The notes: a model not told the origin generated them from the sequence alone. 64,000 nt of DNA from Amycolatopsis jejuensis (GCF_000717335.1 NZ_JNYZ01000042.1:1-64000); one strand, 5' to 3'. Shown: positions 19,316 through 28,418, counted from the first letter of the stretch. Numbers and translations are program-made.

Positions 19316-20095
19316 TCAGGCCCATGAGAAGCGCCACCGTCGGGACTGCACCAAGGTTGCCGCGTATTCGCGCAGTGTTCCTGGTTGGGCGAGGTATGTG
19401 GGCAGGCTGAAGGCGCGATGTTCGGCGGCGACGGTGAGGGCTCGGGCGTGCGTGCGGGGTGGGGCGGACACTGACAGTTCAATCGCGTCGAAGCCCAGTG
19501 TTGTCAGGGTTGCGCCGAAGCGGTCTTCCCAGCTGCGGAGGACTGCGGACAGCTCCGCGACCTGGTCCGTGGACTTGATCATGCCCGTCCAGCCGATGAG
19601 GGCGGGGACGTCGGCGGGACGGTCGGCTTGGACCAGGCCCAGGCGGTGTGGGGTGCGGGCGGCCAGTAGCGACCCGGTGTTGCCTGCCTCGGCCAGCGGG
19701 TCTGACCGGCGGTGCGAGCGCCGGGCCAGACCGGGGAAACCGGCGCTGAACGGGCGTAGGCAGGCGCCGTCGCAGCAGGAGCCGTCCCACCAGCGGGCCA
19801 TTACGGCTGCCGGGTCGGCCGCGTCGATGCGGTGGCCGGCCGGGGCGAGGCGGCCGCGGTCGTCCAGCCAGTCTTCGCCTCGGGTGGAGAAGCGCTGGTC
19901 GGGCGGGATCAGTACGGGCCACAGCCCGGACCGTTCGAACTCCGCGACACAGCTCAGGTACCGCTGCGGCCGCGCGAGCGGCTCGTGCGACACCCAGATC
20001 CGCCCGTGCCAGCGCCCGGGCGGCAAGGTCTGTACCGGCGGTGCCCCGAGGCCGGGACGGGACGGTGTGCCGGGGCGGAACGGTGCGATCGTCAT
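19316..20095 (-). CDS. DUF4253 domain protein
   Basis: 259 residues. The C-terminal half carries the DUF4253 pattern: RLGLVQADRPADVPALIGWTG, a Leu-rich helix with LRSWEDRFGATL, then HRAFSLPTYL. Function unknown. The ATG at 20095 has an excellent ribosome site (GAGGGGAAG, five bases away); the open frame continues upstream for about 600 bases only because it reads through a Pro-coding minisatellite, so the extension is rejected. Its neighbours on both sides are minisatellites. Confidence 0.82.
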   Translation of the reverse strand: MTIAPFRPGTPSRPGLGAPPVQTLPPGRWHGRIWVSHEPLARPQRYLSCVAEFERSGLWPVLIPPDQRFSTRGEDWLDDRGRLAPAGHRIDAADPAAVMARWWDGSCCDGACLRPFSAGFPGLARRSHRRSDPLAEAGNTGSLLAARTPHRLGLVQADRPADVPALIGWTGMIKSTDQVAELSAVLRSWEDRFGATLTTLGFDAIELSVSAPPRTHARALTVAAEHRAFSLPTYLAQPGTLREYAATLVQSRRWRFSWA

Positions 20096-20796
20096 GAGCT
20101 TCCCCTCGAACTGGTGTTCGGTGCCTGTAGGTCGAACAGTAGTTCGAGGGACCGACAATTTCCAGGGGTTTGGTCGCTCATCCGTTCGAGTGAATCTGGA
20201 GAGTGTGCAGGTCGGGGGCTCGGTTGGGGTTGAAGGGGAGAGTGGGGTTGCTGGGGTGTCCGGTTGGGCTGAACGGGTCAGTGGTGAGGGGAGTGTGGGT
20301 GGGAGAGCGTGGGCCGGGCCGGGCAGGGCGGCGGACGTCGGCTGGACGGGGCCGGGCAGGCAGGAGTCGGCCAGGTGGGGCCCGAGAGCGGGGTATTGGC
20401 GGGGTGGAGAGGTCGGGTCTGGCAGGTGGGGCTCGGGAGGTGAGCCCGGCGGGGTGGGGAGGCAGGTGTCGGCCAGGTGGGGGCCCGCGAGTGGGGAGGT
20501 AGGCGTTGGCCAGGTGGGGCCTGGGAGGTAGGCCCGGTGGGGTAGGGAGGCAGGCGTCGGCCAGGTGGGGCCTGGGAGGTGGGTCGGCGGGGGTGGGGAA
20601 GCAGGAGTCGGCCAAGTGGGGCCGGGAGGCGAGCCCGGCGGGGTGGGCAGCCAGGTGTCGGCCAGGCGAGGGTCCGGGAGGCACGATCGGCCAGCCGGGG
20701 AGACACCTGTCGACCACACGCGCCTGGGAAGCAGGCGCTCAAGGGCCGCATCGCGTAGGTCGCTGACGTCCCCGGCGCATTGGAGCGAGCCAGGCC
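20096..20796. repeat. Gene-free region with a 50-base-class minisatellite
   Basis: Seven direct repeats, at 20359, 20411, 20461, 20498, 20549, 20600 and 20650 (end 20701), lengths 52, 50, 37, 51, 51, 50 and 52. Each resembles GGCAGGCGTCGGCCAGGTGG followed by GGCCTGGGAGGT and a GGGGTGGGGA end. The plus strand is again G-rich. Unit lengths vary off the codon period. The part next to the DUF4253 start (20096-20200) probably holds its promoter. Confidence 0.82.
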
Positions 20797-22443
20797 CTAC
20801 AGCGGCCGACGCAAATCCTCCGCGTCGACGATGTGGTACGCATATCCTTGCTCAGCAAGGAAACGCTGCCGATGTGCGGCGTACTCAGTGTCCACCGTGT
20901 CCCGTGAGACGATCGAATAAAAGTGCGCCTGCCGACCATCGCCCTTTGGCCGCAGCAACCGGCCGAGCCGTTGCGCTTCCTCCTGGCGTGAGCCGAACGT
21001 GCCCGAGATCTGGATTGCCACCGACGCTTCCGGCAGGTCGATCGAGAAGTTCGCCACCTTCGACACCACGAGCGTGCGCAGTTCGCCTCGGCGGAACTTG
21101 TCGAACAGTTCCTCGCGTTCCTTGTTGCGTGTGGAACCCTGGATCACCGGCGCCTCCAACTCTGCGCCCAGCATTTCCAGCTGGTCCAAATACGCGCCGA
21201 TCACCAGCGTCGGCTCGCCCGCGTGACGCTCCACAATGGACTTGATCACCGGCGTCTTCGTCATCGCGGTCGCGGCCAGCTTGTAGCGTTCGTCGGCATC
21301 TGCGGTGGCGTATTGCAGGCGCTCGGAATCGGTGAGGGTGACCCGTACCTCGGTGCATTCCGCGGGTGCGATCCAGCCCTGTGCCTCGATGTCGCGCCAC
21401 GGGACGTCGTACCGCTTCGGGCCGATCAGGGAGAAGACGTCGCCCTCGCGGCCGTCTTCGCGGACCAGTGTTGCGGTGAGCCCGAGCCGTCTGCGCGACT
21501 GCAGGTCGGCCGTCATCCGGAACACCGGTGCGGGCAGCAGGTGTACCTCGTCGTAGACGACCAGGCCCCAGTCGCGCGTGTCGAACAGTTCCAGGTGCTT
21601 GTACTCGCCCTTCTGCTTGCGCGTGATCACCTGGTACGTGGCGATGGTGACCGGCCGGACCTCCTTCTTCTCCCCGGAGTACTCGCCGATCTCGTCCTCG
21701 GTGAGCGACGTGCGCGCGATCAGTTCGCGCTTCCACTGCCGCCCGGCGACGGTGTTGGTGACCAGGATCAGCGTGGTCGCCTTGGCGTGCGCCATCGCGG
21801 CCGCGCCGACCAGCGTCTTACCCGCGCCGCACGGCAGCACGACGACGCCGGAACCGCCTGCCCAGAACGCTTCCGCGGCCTGTCGCTGGTAGTCCCGCAG
21901 GTGCCAGTCGGCCTCGTCGAGTTCGATCGGATGCGCCTCGCCGTCCACGTACCCCGCGAGGTCCTCGGCCGGCCAGCCGACCTTCAGCAGCAACTGCTTC
22001 AGCCGCCCGCGCTCGGACGGGTGCACCACCACCGTGTCGTCGTCGATCCGCGCGCCCAGCATCGGGCTGATCTTCTTGTTGCGCGAAACCTCTTCCAGCA
22101 CCGCGCGGTCGGTGGTGGTCATGACCAGCCCGTGCGCCGGGTCGTTCGCGATCTGCAGCCGCCCGAACCGGCCCATCACGTCCACGACGTCGATCAGCAG
22201 CGGCTGCGGCACCGGGAACCGCGAGTACGTGGTGAGAGCGTCCACGACCTGCTCGGCGTCGTGCCCGGCGGCGCGCGCGTTCCACAGCGCCAGCGGCGTG
22301 ATCCGGTACGTGTGCACGTGCTCGGGCGCCCGTTCGAGCTCGGCGAAGGGCGCGATCGCGATCCGCGCGTCGTTGGCGCGCGGGTTGTCGACTTCGAGCA
22401 GCACCGTCTTGTCGGACTGGACGATCAGGGGTCCATCGGTCAC
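20797..22443 (-). CDS. XPB/Rad25-type DNA repair helicase (Rv0861c-like)
   Basis: 548-residue SF2 helicase. N-terminal domain (1-185) shared with mycobacterial XPB, then helicase motifs: Walker A GCGAGKTL (about 200), DEVH (about 295), TATL, and motif VI QEEAQRLGRLLRPK near the end. The RED-type loop and thumb regions are in the middle. It unwinds DNA 3'-5'; a repair role is inferred from eukaryotic and archaeal relatives. GTG 22443 gives VTDGPLIVQSDKTVLLEVD, the expected start. In M. tuberculosis the next upstream gene is Rv0862c, here displaced to 45 kb. Confidence 0.94.
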   Translation of the reverse strand: MTDGPLIVQSDKTVLLEVDNPRANDARIAIAPFAELERAPEHVHTYRITPLALWNARAAGHDAEQVVDALTTYSRFPVPQPLLIDVVDVMGRFGRLQIANDPAHGLVMTTTDRAVLEEVSRNKKISPMLGARIDDDTVVVHPSERGRLKQLLLKVGWPAEDLAGYVDGEAHPIELDEADWHLRDYQRQAAEAFWAGGSGVVVLPCGAGKTLVGAAAMAHAKATTLILVTNTVAGRQWKRELIARTSLTEDEIGEYSGEKKEVRPVTIATYQVITRKQKGEYKHLELFDTRDWGLVVYDEVHLLPAPVFRMTADLQSRRRLGLTATLVREDGREGDVFSLIGPKRYDVPWRDIEAQGWIAPAECTEVRVTLTDSERLQYATADADERYKLAATAMTKTPVIKSIVERHAGEPTLVIGAYLDQLEMLGAELEAPVIQGSTRNKEREELFDKFRRGELRTLVVSKVANFSIDLPEASVAIQISGTFGSRQEEAQRLGRLLRPKGDGRQAHFYSIVSRDTVDTEYAAHRQRFLAEQGYAYHIVDAEDLRRPL

Positions 22444-22521
22444 CTGTCCTTTATACGTTCCCTCCCGGCGGGCGGCCCGGGGATGCCAAGATGGCGGGAC
22501 GAAGCCGCGGGAGGGGACCCA

Positions 22522-23139
22522 GTGACCACACCACCGTTCGGCGTGCCGCCGGCCGCGAACCCGTTCGAACCGCCCCGGTTCAGCGCGGGCCCGAATCGGC
22601 CGAAAGCGTTGTCGGACAAGATGAAAGCCCTGCTTGCGGGACTCGTGGTGGCAGGGCTCGGGCTGGGTTGCCTTGCCGCGTTCGGGGTCGCCGCGATCGC
22701 GCGCCAGTCGGGACCGCCGGTGGCAGGCGGCTGCGTCTACCTCTCCGCCGTCGGCTCGGACACGCAGAGTTACCACAGTGCCGACTGCGCCGACCAGCGC
22801 GCCACCTACCGCATCGACAACGTCGCCAAGGGCCGGTCGACCTGTCGTGGCAAGGACTACGTGCGCTTCGAGCTGTACAAGTCGACGCGGACCACCGGCA
22901 CCCCGAGCCAGACGCTGTGCCTCGCGCTCAACGTGAAGTCCGGCGAGTGCTTGCGCAACGTTTCGGACGAGGCGACCGTGAGCAAGGTCGCGTGCAACGA
23001 CCCGGCGGCGGAAGCGCGTGCGGTGGTGCACGACGGTCAACGCTCGTCGTCCAGTTGCGGGGACAAGGATCTCCCGCTCGTTTACGCCGGACCGCCGGTG
23101 CGGACCATTTGCCTCCAGCCGACCGGGGAGAACATCTAA
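22522..23139 (+). CDS. Exported or membrane-anchored protein, LppU-like
   Basis: 205 residues. Cytoplasmic Pro-rich N-terminus, one membrane helix at about 38-60 (ALLAGLVVAGLGLGCLAAFG), and an extracytoplasmic domain with about eight Cys (GGCVYLSAVG, HSADCADQRATYRI, CLALN) probably disulfide-bonded. This layout matches the LppU/SCO3897-type family found in many actinobacteria; no function is known. GTG start with ribosome site GGGAGGGG. Diverges from the XPB gene; its stop overlaps the stop of the convergent binding protein by four bases. Confidence 0.7.
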   Translation: MTTPPFGVPPAANPFEPPRFSAGPNRPKALSDKMKALLAGLVVAGLGLGCLAAFGVAAIARQSGPPVAGGCVYLSAVGSDTQSYHSADCADQRATYRIDNVAKGRSTCRGKDYVRFELYKSTRTTGTPSQTLCLALNVKSGECLRNVSDEATVSKVACNDPAAEARAVVHDGQRSSSSCGDKDLPLVYAGPPVRTICLQPTGENI

Positions 23140-24086
23140 GGCAGCATCGCCTGTACGTCGAGGCGGTTGGCGAGCTGTCCGGAGCTGTGCATGAGATCCG
23201 CGACGCGCTGCAAACGGGTCGCCGACAAGGTGGTCGGGTAGCTGCCCAGCGAGATCAACGCCGCCGTGGTCCAGTCGATGTCGGAGAACGACGGCAGGGC
23301 GTCGCGCACCATCGCGGGGTCGGACGCCGCCAGCTGTGCCTGGGTGAGCACCTGCCGGAACGCCGCGAGCGTACGGGGGTTCGCCGCGGCGAAGGCGCCG
23401 GTTGCGGCGTACCCCGAGGCGGGGAAGTCGAGGGTCGCGCCGGTCGAGCCGTCGGCAAGGACCTGAGCGCCCAGCTCTTTCTCCGCGCGCGTGAGATACG
23501 GCTCCACCATCAGCGCCGCGTCCGCGTCACCGGCCTGCAGCGCTTGCGGCATCTGCTCGAACGGCCGGGTCACGAACTGGATCTTCGCCGGGTCGACCCC
23601 TGCCGTGCCGAGGACCGCGCGGGCGGTGAGCGCACCGATGTCGTCGGGCGAGTCGACGGCGATCTTCGGGGACTTCTTCCCGGTCGGCTCGGTGTAGTTC
23701 GAACCCGGCAGTGTGACGAGCGCGATAGTGGTGCGGCCGAACGTGTAAGCCTCGCCTTGCAATTGCAGTGCCGTACCGCCCGCGGCGGCGCGGAACAGTG
23801 ACACGTCGCTGCCGAAGGTCACGTCGATCTGGCCGGAGTTCAGCTTGTCGACGCCGTTCTGGCTGCCCAGCTCCACGAGCTGCACGGTGAGCCCGGCCTG
23901 GCGGAACTTGCCCGCCCCGACCGCGATGCGCAGCGGGGCGGTGTCGATCGGACTTGCGACGCCGACGCGGAGCGTGCTGCGTTCCGGCGGTTCGGGCTGC
24001 GCAGCGTCACCGGACTGGAACAGCGAGCAACCGCTGATCGCGAACAGGATCGCCACCAGCGCAAACGCCAGACCGGTCGCCTTCAT
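23136..24086 (-). CDS. Orphan nitrate/sulfonate-type solute-binding lipoprotein
   Basis: 316 residues, type 2 periplasmic binding fold of the NMT1/SsuA/TauA group. Lipoprotein signal with lipobox ISGC near residue 20, then TLRVGVASPIDTAPLRIAVG and a DAALMVEPYLTRA hinge-side segment. No permease or ATPase gene is near, so it cannot be assigned to a transporter. It diverges from a NIT-domain histidine kinase across an intergenic region rich in palindromes. It is a paralogue of the binding protein at 36220-37245: both end in a DLL..G...(S/N)R(I/L)DV pattern. Ligand unknown; an oxyanion or organic sulfonate is the family expectation. Confidence 0.85.
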   Translation of the reverse strand: MKATGLAFALVAILFAISGCSLFQSGDAAQPEPPERSTLRVGVASPIDTAPLRIAVGAGKFRQAGLTVQLVELGSQNGVDKLNSGQIDVTFGSDVSLFRAAAGGTALQLQGEAYTFGRTTIALVTLPGSNYTEPTGKKSPKIAVDSPDDIGALTARAVLGTAGVDPAKIQFVTRPFEQMPQALQAGDADAALMVEPYLTRAEKELGAQVLADGSTGATLDFPASGYAATGAFAAANPRTLAAFRQVLTQAQLAASDPAMVRDALPSFSDIDWTTAALISLGSYPTTLSATRLQRVADLMHSSGQLANRLDVQAMLP

Positions 24087-24124
24087 ACCCTTTCCCCTGA
24101 CGGCAGAATCTCTGCCTCGTGCTG

Positions 24125-24152
24125 GATCGTATGGGCCACTGCCCATACGATC
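24125..24152. promoter_or_regulatory. Perfect 12-base inverted repeat in the divergent promoter region
   Basis: GATCGTATGGGC and GCCCATACGATC separated by CACT. It lies 38 bases upstream of the binding-protein start and about 130 upstream of the kinase start. Symmetry and location between divergent genes suggest an operator for a dimeric regulator. Confidence 0.6.
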
Positions 24153-24206
24153 GCCCGCAGGGCCGTGCCCCCGCCAGGGTGGCTTCCCGATCCGCTCGCC
24201 GGGATC

Positions 24207-24235
24207 TACCGTTCGGTAGGTTCCGGGCCGGAACC
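24207..24235. promoter_or_regulatory. Two abutting palindromes upstream of the NIT kinase
   Basis: TACCGTTCGGTA (24207-24218) resembles TetR-family operators; it is followed without gap by GGTTCCGG-G-CCGGAACC (24219-24235). They sit about 50 bases upstream of the kinase start. Regulator unknown. Confidence 0.5.
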
Positions 24236-24284
24236 CCGATGACGTCCGTGGGTAGAGGTCCCCGCGGTGGAAAAGGAAGCACAG

Positions 24285-26906
24285 GTGACCCGTCGCGACG
24301 ACCGTCCCCGATCGGGCGACGCGACGGATCCGGCTGCCGCGTGCAAGTTCGGTGGCCGATGGCGGCTGCGGAACTGGCGGCTGCGGACCAAGCTCTTCGC
24401 CGTCCTGCTCATCCCCGCGCTCGCGGTGGTGGTGCTCGTCGGCCTGCGGGTGAACAGCGACCTGCGCGACGCCCGTCAGCTCGCCGAGTTCGCCGCCCGC
24501 TGCCGGGTCGACGCGACGGTCGCCGAGGTGGTGCACCAGCTGCAGCGGGAACGCGACGTCACGGTCCGGTTCGTGGCCGGCGACCGGCAGGGGCCCACCG
24601 CGGTGCTCAACGGCCAGCGCACGCGGGTCGACCAGGCGATCGGCGCCTTTGAACGGACGCTCTCCGACAGCCGGTCCCGCCTCGACGGCTCCGCGGCGGC
24701 CAGCCTGCAGCAGAGCGACGACCGGTTGCGCGTGCTGGGCGGTCTCCGCTACTCGGCCGAGCATTCGGCGTACCCCGCTGACGCCGTGCTTCGGTCGTAC
24801 AGCGAGCTGATCTCCGGTCTGCTCGACATCAGTGACACCGCGGCCGCCGACGTCACCGACCCGGAGCTGGCGCGGCTGCGGCTCGCCGGGAACGCACTGT
24901 CGCGGATCAAGGACCAGATGTCGGTGAAGCGTGCGGTGATGGCCGAGGCGCTCGCGCAGGGCACGCTGAACCGCGACCGGATGCGCGCGCTGCTGGGCGC
25001 GGAAGCCGAGCTGGCCGCCGCGCGCAACGACTACCGCACGTTCGCCACTGCCGACGAGCAACGGATGTACGCGGACACAGTGATCGGCCTTGTGGTCGAC
25101 ATCGGCAACGACATGGTCGAATCGGCGCTCACCCGCACCGAGAACAACCAGTCGCTGTCCGGCCTCGACGCGGACAAATGGGACACCGCGGCGACGTACA
25201 CGGTCAATCTCGCGCATCAGGTCCAGCAGGCGCTCCTCGTCCAGCTGCAGGAGAAGACCGACGCGCTGGCCGCTCGCGCCCGCGCGTCGACGATCTGGGA
25301 CGGCGGCATCGTCATCGGTGTGCTGCTGGTCGCCGGGGTGCTGTCGGTGGTGATCGCGCGTTCGCTGCTGCGGCCGTTGCGGATTCTGCGGCGGACGGCG
25401 CTGGACGTTGCGGATCACCGGCTGCCCGAAGCGGTACAGCGGCTGCTCACCGAACCCGATCCGGCGCCGGAGAACATGCGGCACCGCGCGGCCGTCGCGC
25501 CGGTGCCGGTGTTCACGCGCGAGGAAGTGGGTCAGGTCGCGCGGGCGTTCGACGCGGTGCACGGCGAGGCGGTACGGCTGGCTGCCGAGCAGGCGATGCT
25601 GCGCGAGAACGTCAACGCGATGTTCGTGAACCTGTCGCAGCGCAGCCAGGATCTGGTCGAGCGGCAGCTGTCGGTGCTCGACCGGATGGAGGCGGGCGAA
25701 CAGGATCCGGACACGCTCGCCGGGCTGTTCGAGCTCGACCACCTCGCCACGCGGATGCGGCGCAACAGCGAGAACCTGCTCGTGCTGTCCGGTACCGACC
25801 TCGTGCGCGAGGACAGTGGACCGGTGGTGGCCGACGAGATCATCGGCGCCGCACTGTCCGAAGTGGAGGATTACCAGCGGATCGAGCTCGCCCCGGCGCC
25901 TGCGCTCGCGGTGCGTGGCGACGTGGTCAACGACCTGGTGCACGTGGTGTCCGAGCTGCTGGAGAACGCGACGCGCTACTCCGGTGACCATTCGCCGGTC
26001 ACCGTCGAGAGCGAGCGGACCTCGCAGGGCGCCTGGCGGATCGAGATCACCGACCGCGGCGCCGGGATGCCGCAGGCGGAGATCGACCGGACGAACGCGC
26101 GGCTGGCCGACCCGCCGGAGGTCGACGTCGAGGTGTCCCGCCGGATGGGGCTTTTCGTGGTCGCGACGCTCGCCGGACGGCACGACATCGCCGTGTCGCT
26201 GCGCCCGGCCGACGGACGGGGTCTCACCGCGATCGTGGTGGTACCCGCGTGGCTGATCACCGAGGCGCCACCGCTGCCGCAACCACCGGCGCCGGTGGAA
26301 CCCGAACCCGCGCCGGAGCCGGAATTGCTTGCCCCGCTTGCGCCACTTGCCCCGGCCGAGGAACCGGCCGACCCCGACGAGCTCGTCGCGCCTGCCATCG
26401 AGGCAGGTCCGCCGCGGCGCGCGCCGGTGGTGGAGAACGCGCCGGCGTGGCCTGCCGAGCGGGAACGATCGCACCTGGACATCGACGCGCCGACCGACCG
26501 GATGCCTGCGTACCGGGATGTCCTGTCGCGGTGGTTCGACCTGGCCGCGCCGACGGAGGAGCCGCCGGAACCGCGGGTGGTGGCGGCCGAGCCGGTGCTG
26601 CCCGAGGTACCCGCGTTCGAGCCGGAGTTACCCGAGTTTCCCGCCACCGATCCGGACGAGGCGGCCCCGCAGTGGCCGACCCCCGACCAGCTGGAGCAGG
26701 AGGACGGCGCCGAGGACACCTGGCCGTTCCTGCGGGTTTCCGACGTGGAGGACGGCCCCGCCGCGGTGCCGGAGCAGCGGCCGATACTCTCGCTTTCCCC
26801 CGACGCGGTGCGCGCGCGGATGACGAGCCTGCAAGGCGGCTTCCGGCGCGGCAGGCACGCACGGGGGGACGACACTCCACCACTGGATCGAACGGATGAG
26901 GCATGA
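24285..26906 (+). CDS. Stand-alone NIT-domain sensor histidine kinase (CvnA-like)
   Basis: 873 residues. Membrane helix 1 near 37-55, extracytoplasmic nitrate/nitrite-sensing (NIT) domain to about 340, helix 2 near 341-362, HAMP-like region, a helical segment with LFELDHLATRMRRNSENLLVL, and an HATPase domain (ELLENATRYSG, DRGAGM). The C-terminal 200 residues are Pro/Glu-rich and disordered. Layout matches kinases that begin actinobacterial conservons, but no roadblock, DUF742, GTPase or response regulator gene follows; cutC does. GTG 24285 has ribosome site GGAAG five bases upstream; GTG 24267 is an alternative. Diverges from an orphan binding protein. Confidence 0.88.
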   Translation: MTRRDDRPRSGDATDPAAACKFGGRWRLRNWRLRTKLFAVLLIPALAVVVLVGLRVNSDLRDARQLAEFAARCRVDATVAEVVHQLQRERDVTVRFVAGDRQGPTAVLNGQRTRVDQAIGAFERTLSDSRSRLDGSAAASLQQSDDRLRVLGGLRYSAEHSAYPADAVLRSYSELISGLLDISDTAAADVTDPELARLRLAGNALSRIKDQMSVKRAVMAEALAQGTLNRDRMRALLGAEAELAAARNDYRTFATADEQRMYADTVIGLVVDIGNDMVESALTRTENNQSLSGLDADKWDTAATYTVNLAHQVQQALLVQLQEKTDALAARARASTIWDGGIVIGVLLVAGVLSVVIARSLLRPLRILRRTALDVADHRLPEAVQRLLTEPDPAPENMRHRAAVAPVPVFTREEVGQVARAFDAVHGEAVRLAAEQAMLRENVNAMFVNLSQRSQDLVERQLSVLDRMEAGEQDPDTLAGLFELDHLATRMRRNSENLLVLSGTDLVREDSGPVVADEIIGAALSEVEDYQRIELAPAPALAVRGDVVNDLVHVVSELLENATRYSGDHSPVTVESERTSQGAWRIEITDRGAGMPQAEIDRTNARLADPPEVDVEVSRRMGLFVVATLAGRHDIAVSLRPADGRGLTAIVVVPAWLITEAPPLPQPPAPVEPEPAPEPELLAPLAPLAPAEEPADPDELVAPAIEAGPPRRAPVVENAPAWPAERERSHLDIDAPTDRMPAYRDVLSRWFDLAAPTEEPPEPRVVAAEPVLPEVPAFEPELPEFPATDPDEAAPQWPTPDQLEQEDGAEDTWPFLRVSDVEDGPAAVPEQRPILSLSPDAVRARMTSLQGGFRRGRHARGDDTPPLDRTDEA

Positions 26907-27580
26907 GCTCGAACACCGCCCTGCTGGAAGTGATTGCGCTCGGCGCCCGTGACGCGGAGCGCGCGCAGGAGGGCGGGGCGGACCGGCTGGAACTGGTCGC
27001 CGACATGGCCAGCGACGGACTCACGCCGAGCCAGGAGACCGTGCGCTCGGTGCTGGGCGCCACGGATCTGCCGGTCCGGGTGATGGTGCGGGCGGAGAAC
27101 ACGTTTCACGCCGGTGATGTCGACGAGCTGCGCGCCACCGCGGACCGGCTGGTGACGGCGGGGGCGCAGGAGTTCGTGTTCGGGTTCCTGACCGAGGAGC
27201 GAGAGGTCGACGCCGACGCTTGCCGGGCGCTGCTGAAGGAGATCGGCGGGCGGCCCTGGACGTTCCACCGCGCCATCGACCGGGCGCGGGACCCGTTGGG
27301 TGCTTACGACGTGCTGGCTGAGCTGGGCTGCGACACGGTACTGGCGGCGGGGCACGCGGCCGGGGTGGGGAGCGGCTTGCCGGTGCTGCAGCGGCTGGCT
27401 CGGCGGGCGGATGGTCCGGCGCTGCTGGTCGGGGGTGGGTTGCGGGCGCAGCAGGTGCATTTGCTGCGGGCCGGCGGGGTGCGGGGGTTCCACGTGGGCA
27501 GCGCGGTCCGGCCGGGCGGCTGGGATGCGCCGGTGTCCGTTGGTGCCGTCCGGGAGTGGGCCGAGCTGATCAAGGGCTGA
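26903..27580 (+). CDS. cutC: CutC family protein
   Basis: 225-residue TIM-barrel CutC protein. Conserved features: GADRLELVADMASDGLTPS, PVRVMVRAENTFHAG, FHRAIDRARDP and GPALLVGGGLRA. Historically linked to copper homeostasis, though that role is disputed. It overlaps the kinase stop by ATGA, so it is translated from the same transcript. A three-unit palindromic repeat follows its stop. Confidence 0.9.
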   Translation: MSSNTALLEVIALGARDAERAQEGGADRLELVADMASDGLTPSQETVRSVLGATDLPVRVMVRAENTFHAGDVDELRATADRLVTAGAQEFVFGFLTEEREVDADACRALLKEIGGRPWTFHRAIDRARDPLGAYDVLAELGCDTVLAAGHAAGVGSGLPVLQRLARRADGPALLVGGGLRAQQVHLLRAGGVRGFHVGSAVRPGGWDAPVSVGAVREWAELIKG

Positions 27581-27583
27581 AGG

Positions 27584-27666
27584 TCCGTGAAGGGAACCTT
27601 CACGGAATTAGATTCCCTCATGGTTCCCTTCACGGACTTAGATTCCGTGAAGGTGGCCTTCACGGA
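27584..27666. repeat. Palindromic intergenic repeat, three-unit copy
   Basis: Three modules in tandem between convergent cutC and a sigma factor gene: a TCCGTGAAGG/CCTTCACGGA hairpin, a central module containing GATTCCCTCATGGTTCCC, and a second TCCGTGAAGG/CCTTCACGGA hairpin. Spacer TTAGATTCC recurs. Related to the repeats at 104, 4129, 44983 and 49103. The position suggests bidirectional termination. Confidence 0.8.
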
Positions 27667-27695
27667 CCTTCAGCCCAGGCCGGCTCGCGCGCTGC

Positions 27696-28166
27696 TCAGC
27701 TGCTGAGCAAACCCCGCAGGGCGGTCAGGGCTCGGTGTTGTCCGACGCGGACCGCTGCGGCGTTGGGGAGCCCTAGGGCCTCGGCGGTTTGCTCGGCGCT
27801 GAAGCCGAGCACTACCCGGAACGTCAGCAGGTCTCGTTGATCTGCCGGGAGCCGATCCAGCGGGTCGGCCGGGCTGACCCGTGGATGGCGGCGTAGTTCC
27901 TCCGCAACCATTCCGTACGCAATCCCGAATACGAACGGCAACAACGCCCCCGCCGGTCGCCGGGGTAGATCGGCCAGCACCGCCAGCAACGTTTCCTGCG
28001 CACAGCGATCGGCGACCACCCGATCCAACCGGGCGCGGCAATAACGCAGCACCAATGGTCGTAGCCCGGCGAGCAATTCGTCCACCGCGGTTCGCTCGCC
28101 GGTGGACGCAGCCGTGATCAGTGCGGGGTCGAACCGCACCAAGCGCGCGCTCTCGTCAATGGACAT
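27696..28166 (-). CDS. Small RNA polymerase sigma factor, ShbA/ECF-like
   Basis: 156 residues with weak region 2 (AVDELLAGLRPLVLRYCRARL, then QETLLAVLADLPR) and region 4 (DPLDRLPADQRDLLTFRVVLGFSAEQTAEALGLPNAAAVRVGQ, residues shown in the protein's second half). The region 2 pattern resembles ShbA-type group 3/4 sigma factors. No anti-sigma gene is adjacent. ATG 28166 has ribosome site GGGGAGG; the frame could extend to 28307 but without support. It diverges from the secreted peptidase gene. Confidence 0.75.
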   Translation of the reverse strand: MSIDESARLVRFDPALITAASTGERTAVDELLAGLRPLVLRYCRARLDRVVADRCAQETLLAVLADLPRRPAGALLPFVFGIAYGMVAEELRRHPRVSPADPLDRLPADQRDLLTFRVVLGFSAEQTAEALGLPNAAAVRVGQHRALTALRGLLSS

Positions 28167-28418
28167 ACTGCCTCCCCGGAGCAGAGTTTCCTCCGCACGG
28201 ACCGGATTGTCCACGATTTCCGCATACCGACGTCCGTTGGTTTCCGGATGAAGCGGGACGACCTCCGCCGAATCGACCAAAAGCCATCGAAGTGGAACAT
28301 AAACCAACCATCGAAAAGGTCAGCCAAAAGTAGGTTCCGGGGCGTTTCTTATGCTCGGCAGCACGGGCCGGGACCGCGGTTTTTCCGGTCCGGTCCCCGC
28401 CTCTCGAGAGGAATTGCC

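Noticed and set aside
16963..20701. Possible CRISPR arrays
   Set aside because: Repeats are contiguous and degenerate with no unique spacers, and no cas genes are present.
20096..20719. N-terminal 208-residue Pro/Thr extension of the DUF4253 protein
   Set aside because: Translation of the 50-base minisatellite; the ATG at 20095 has an excellent ribosome site and gives a normal-length protein.
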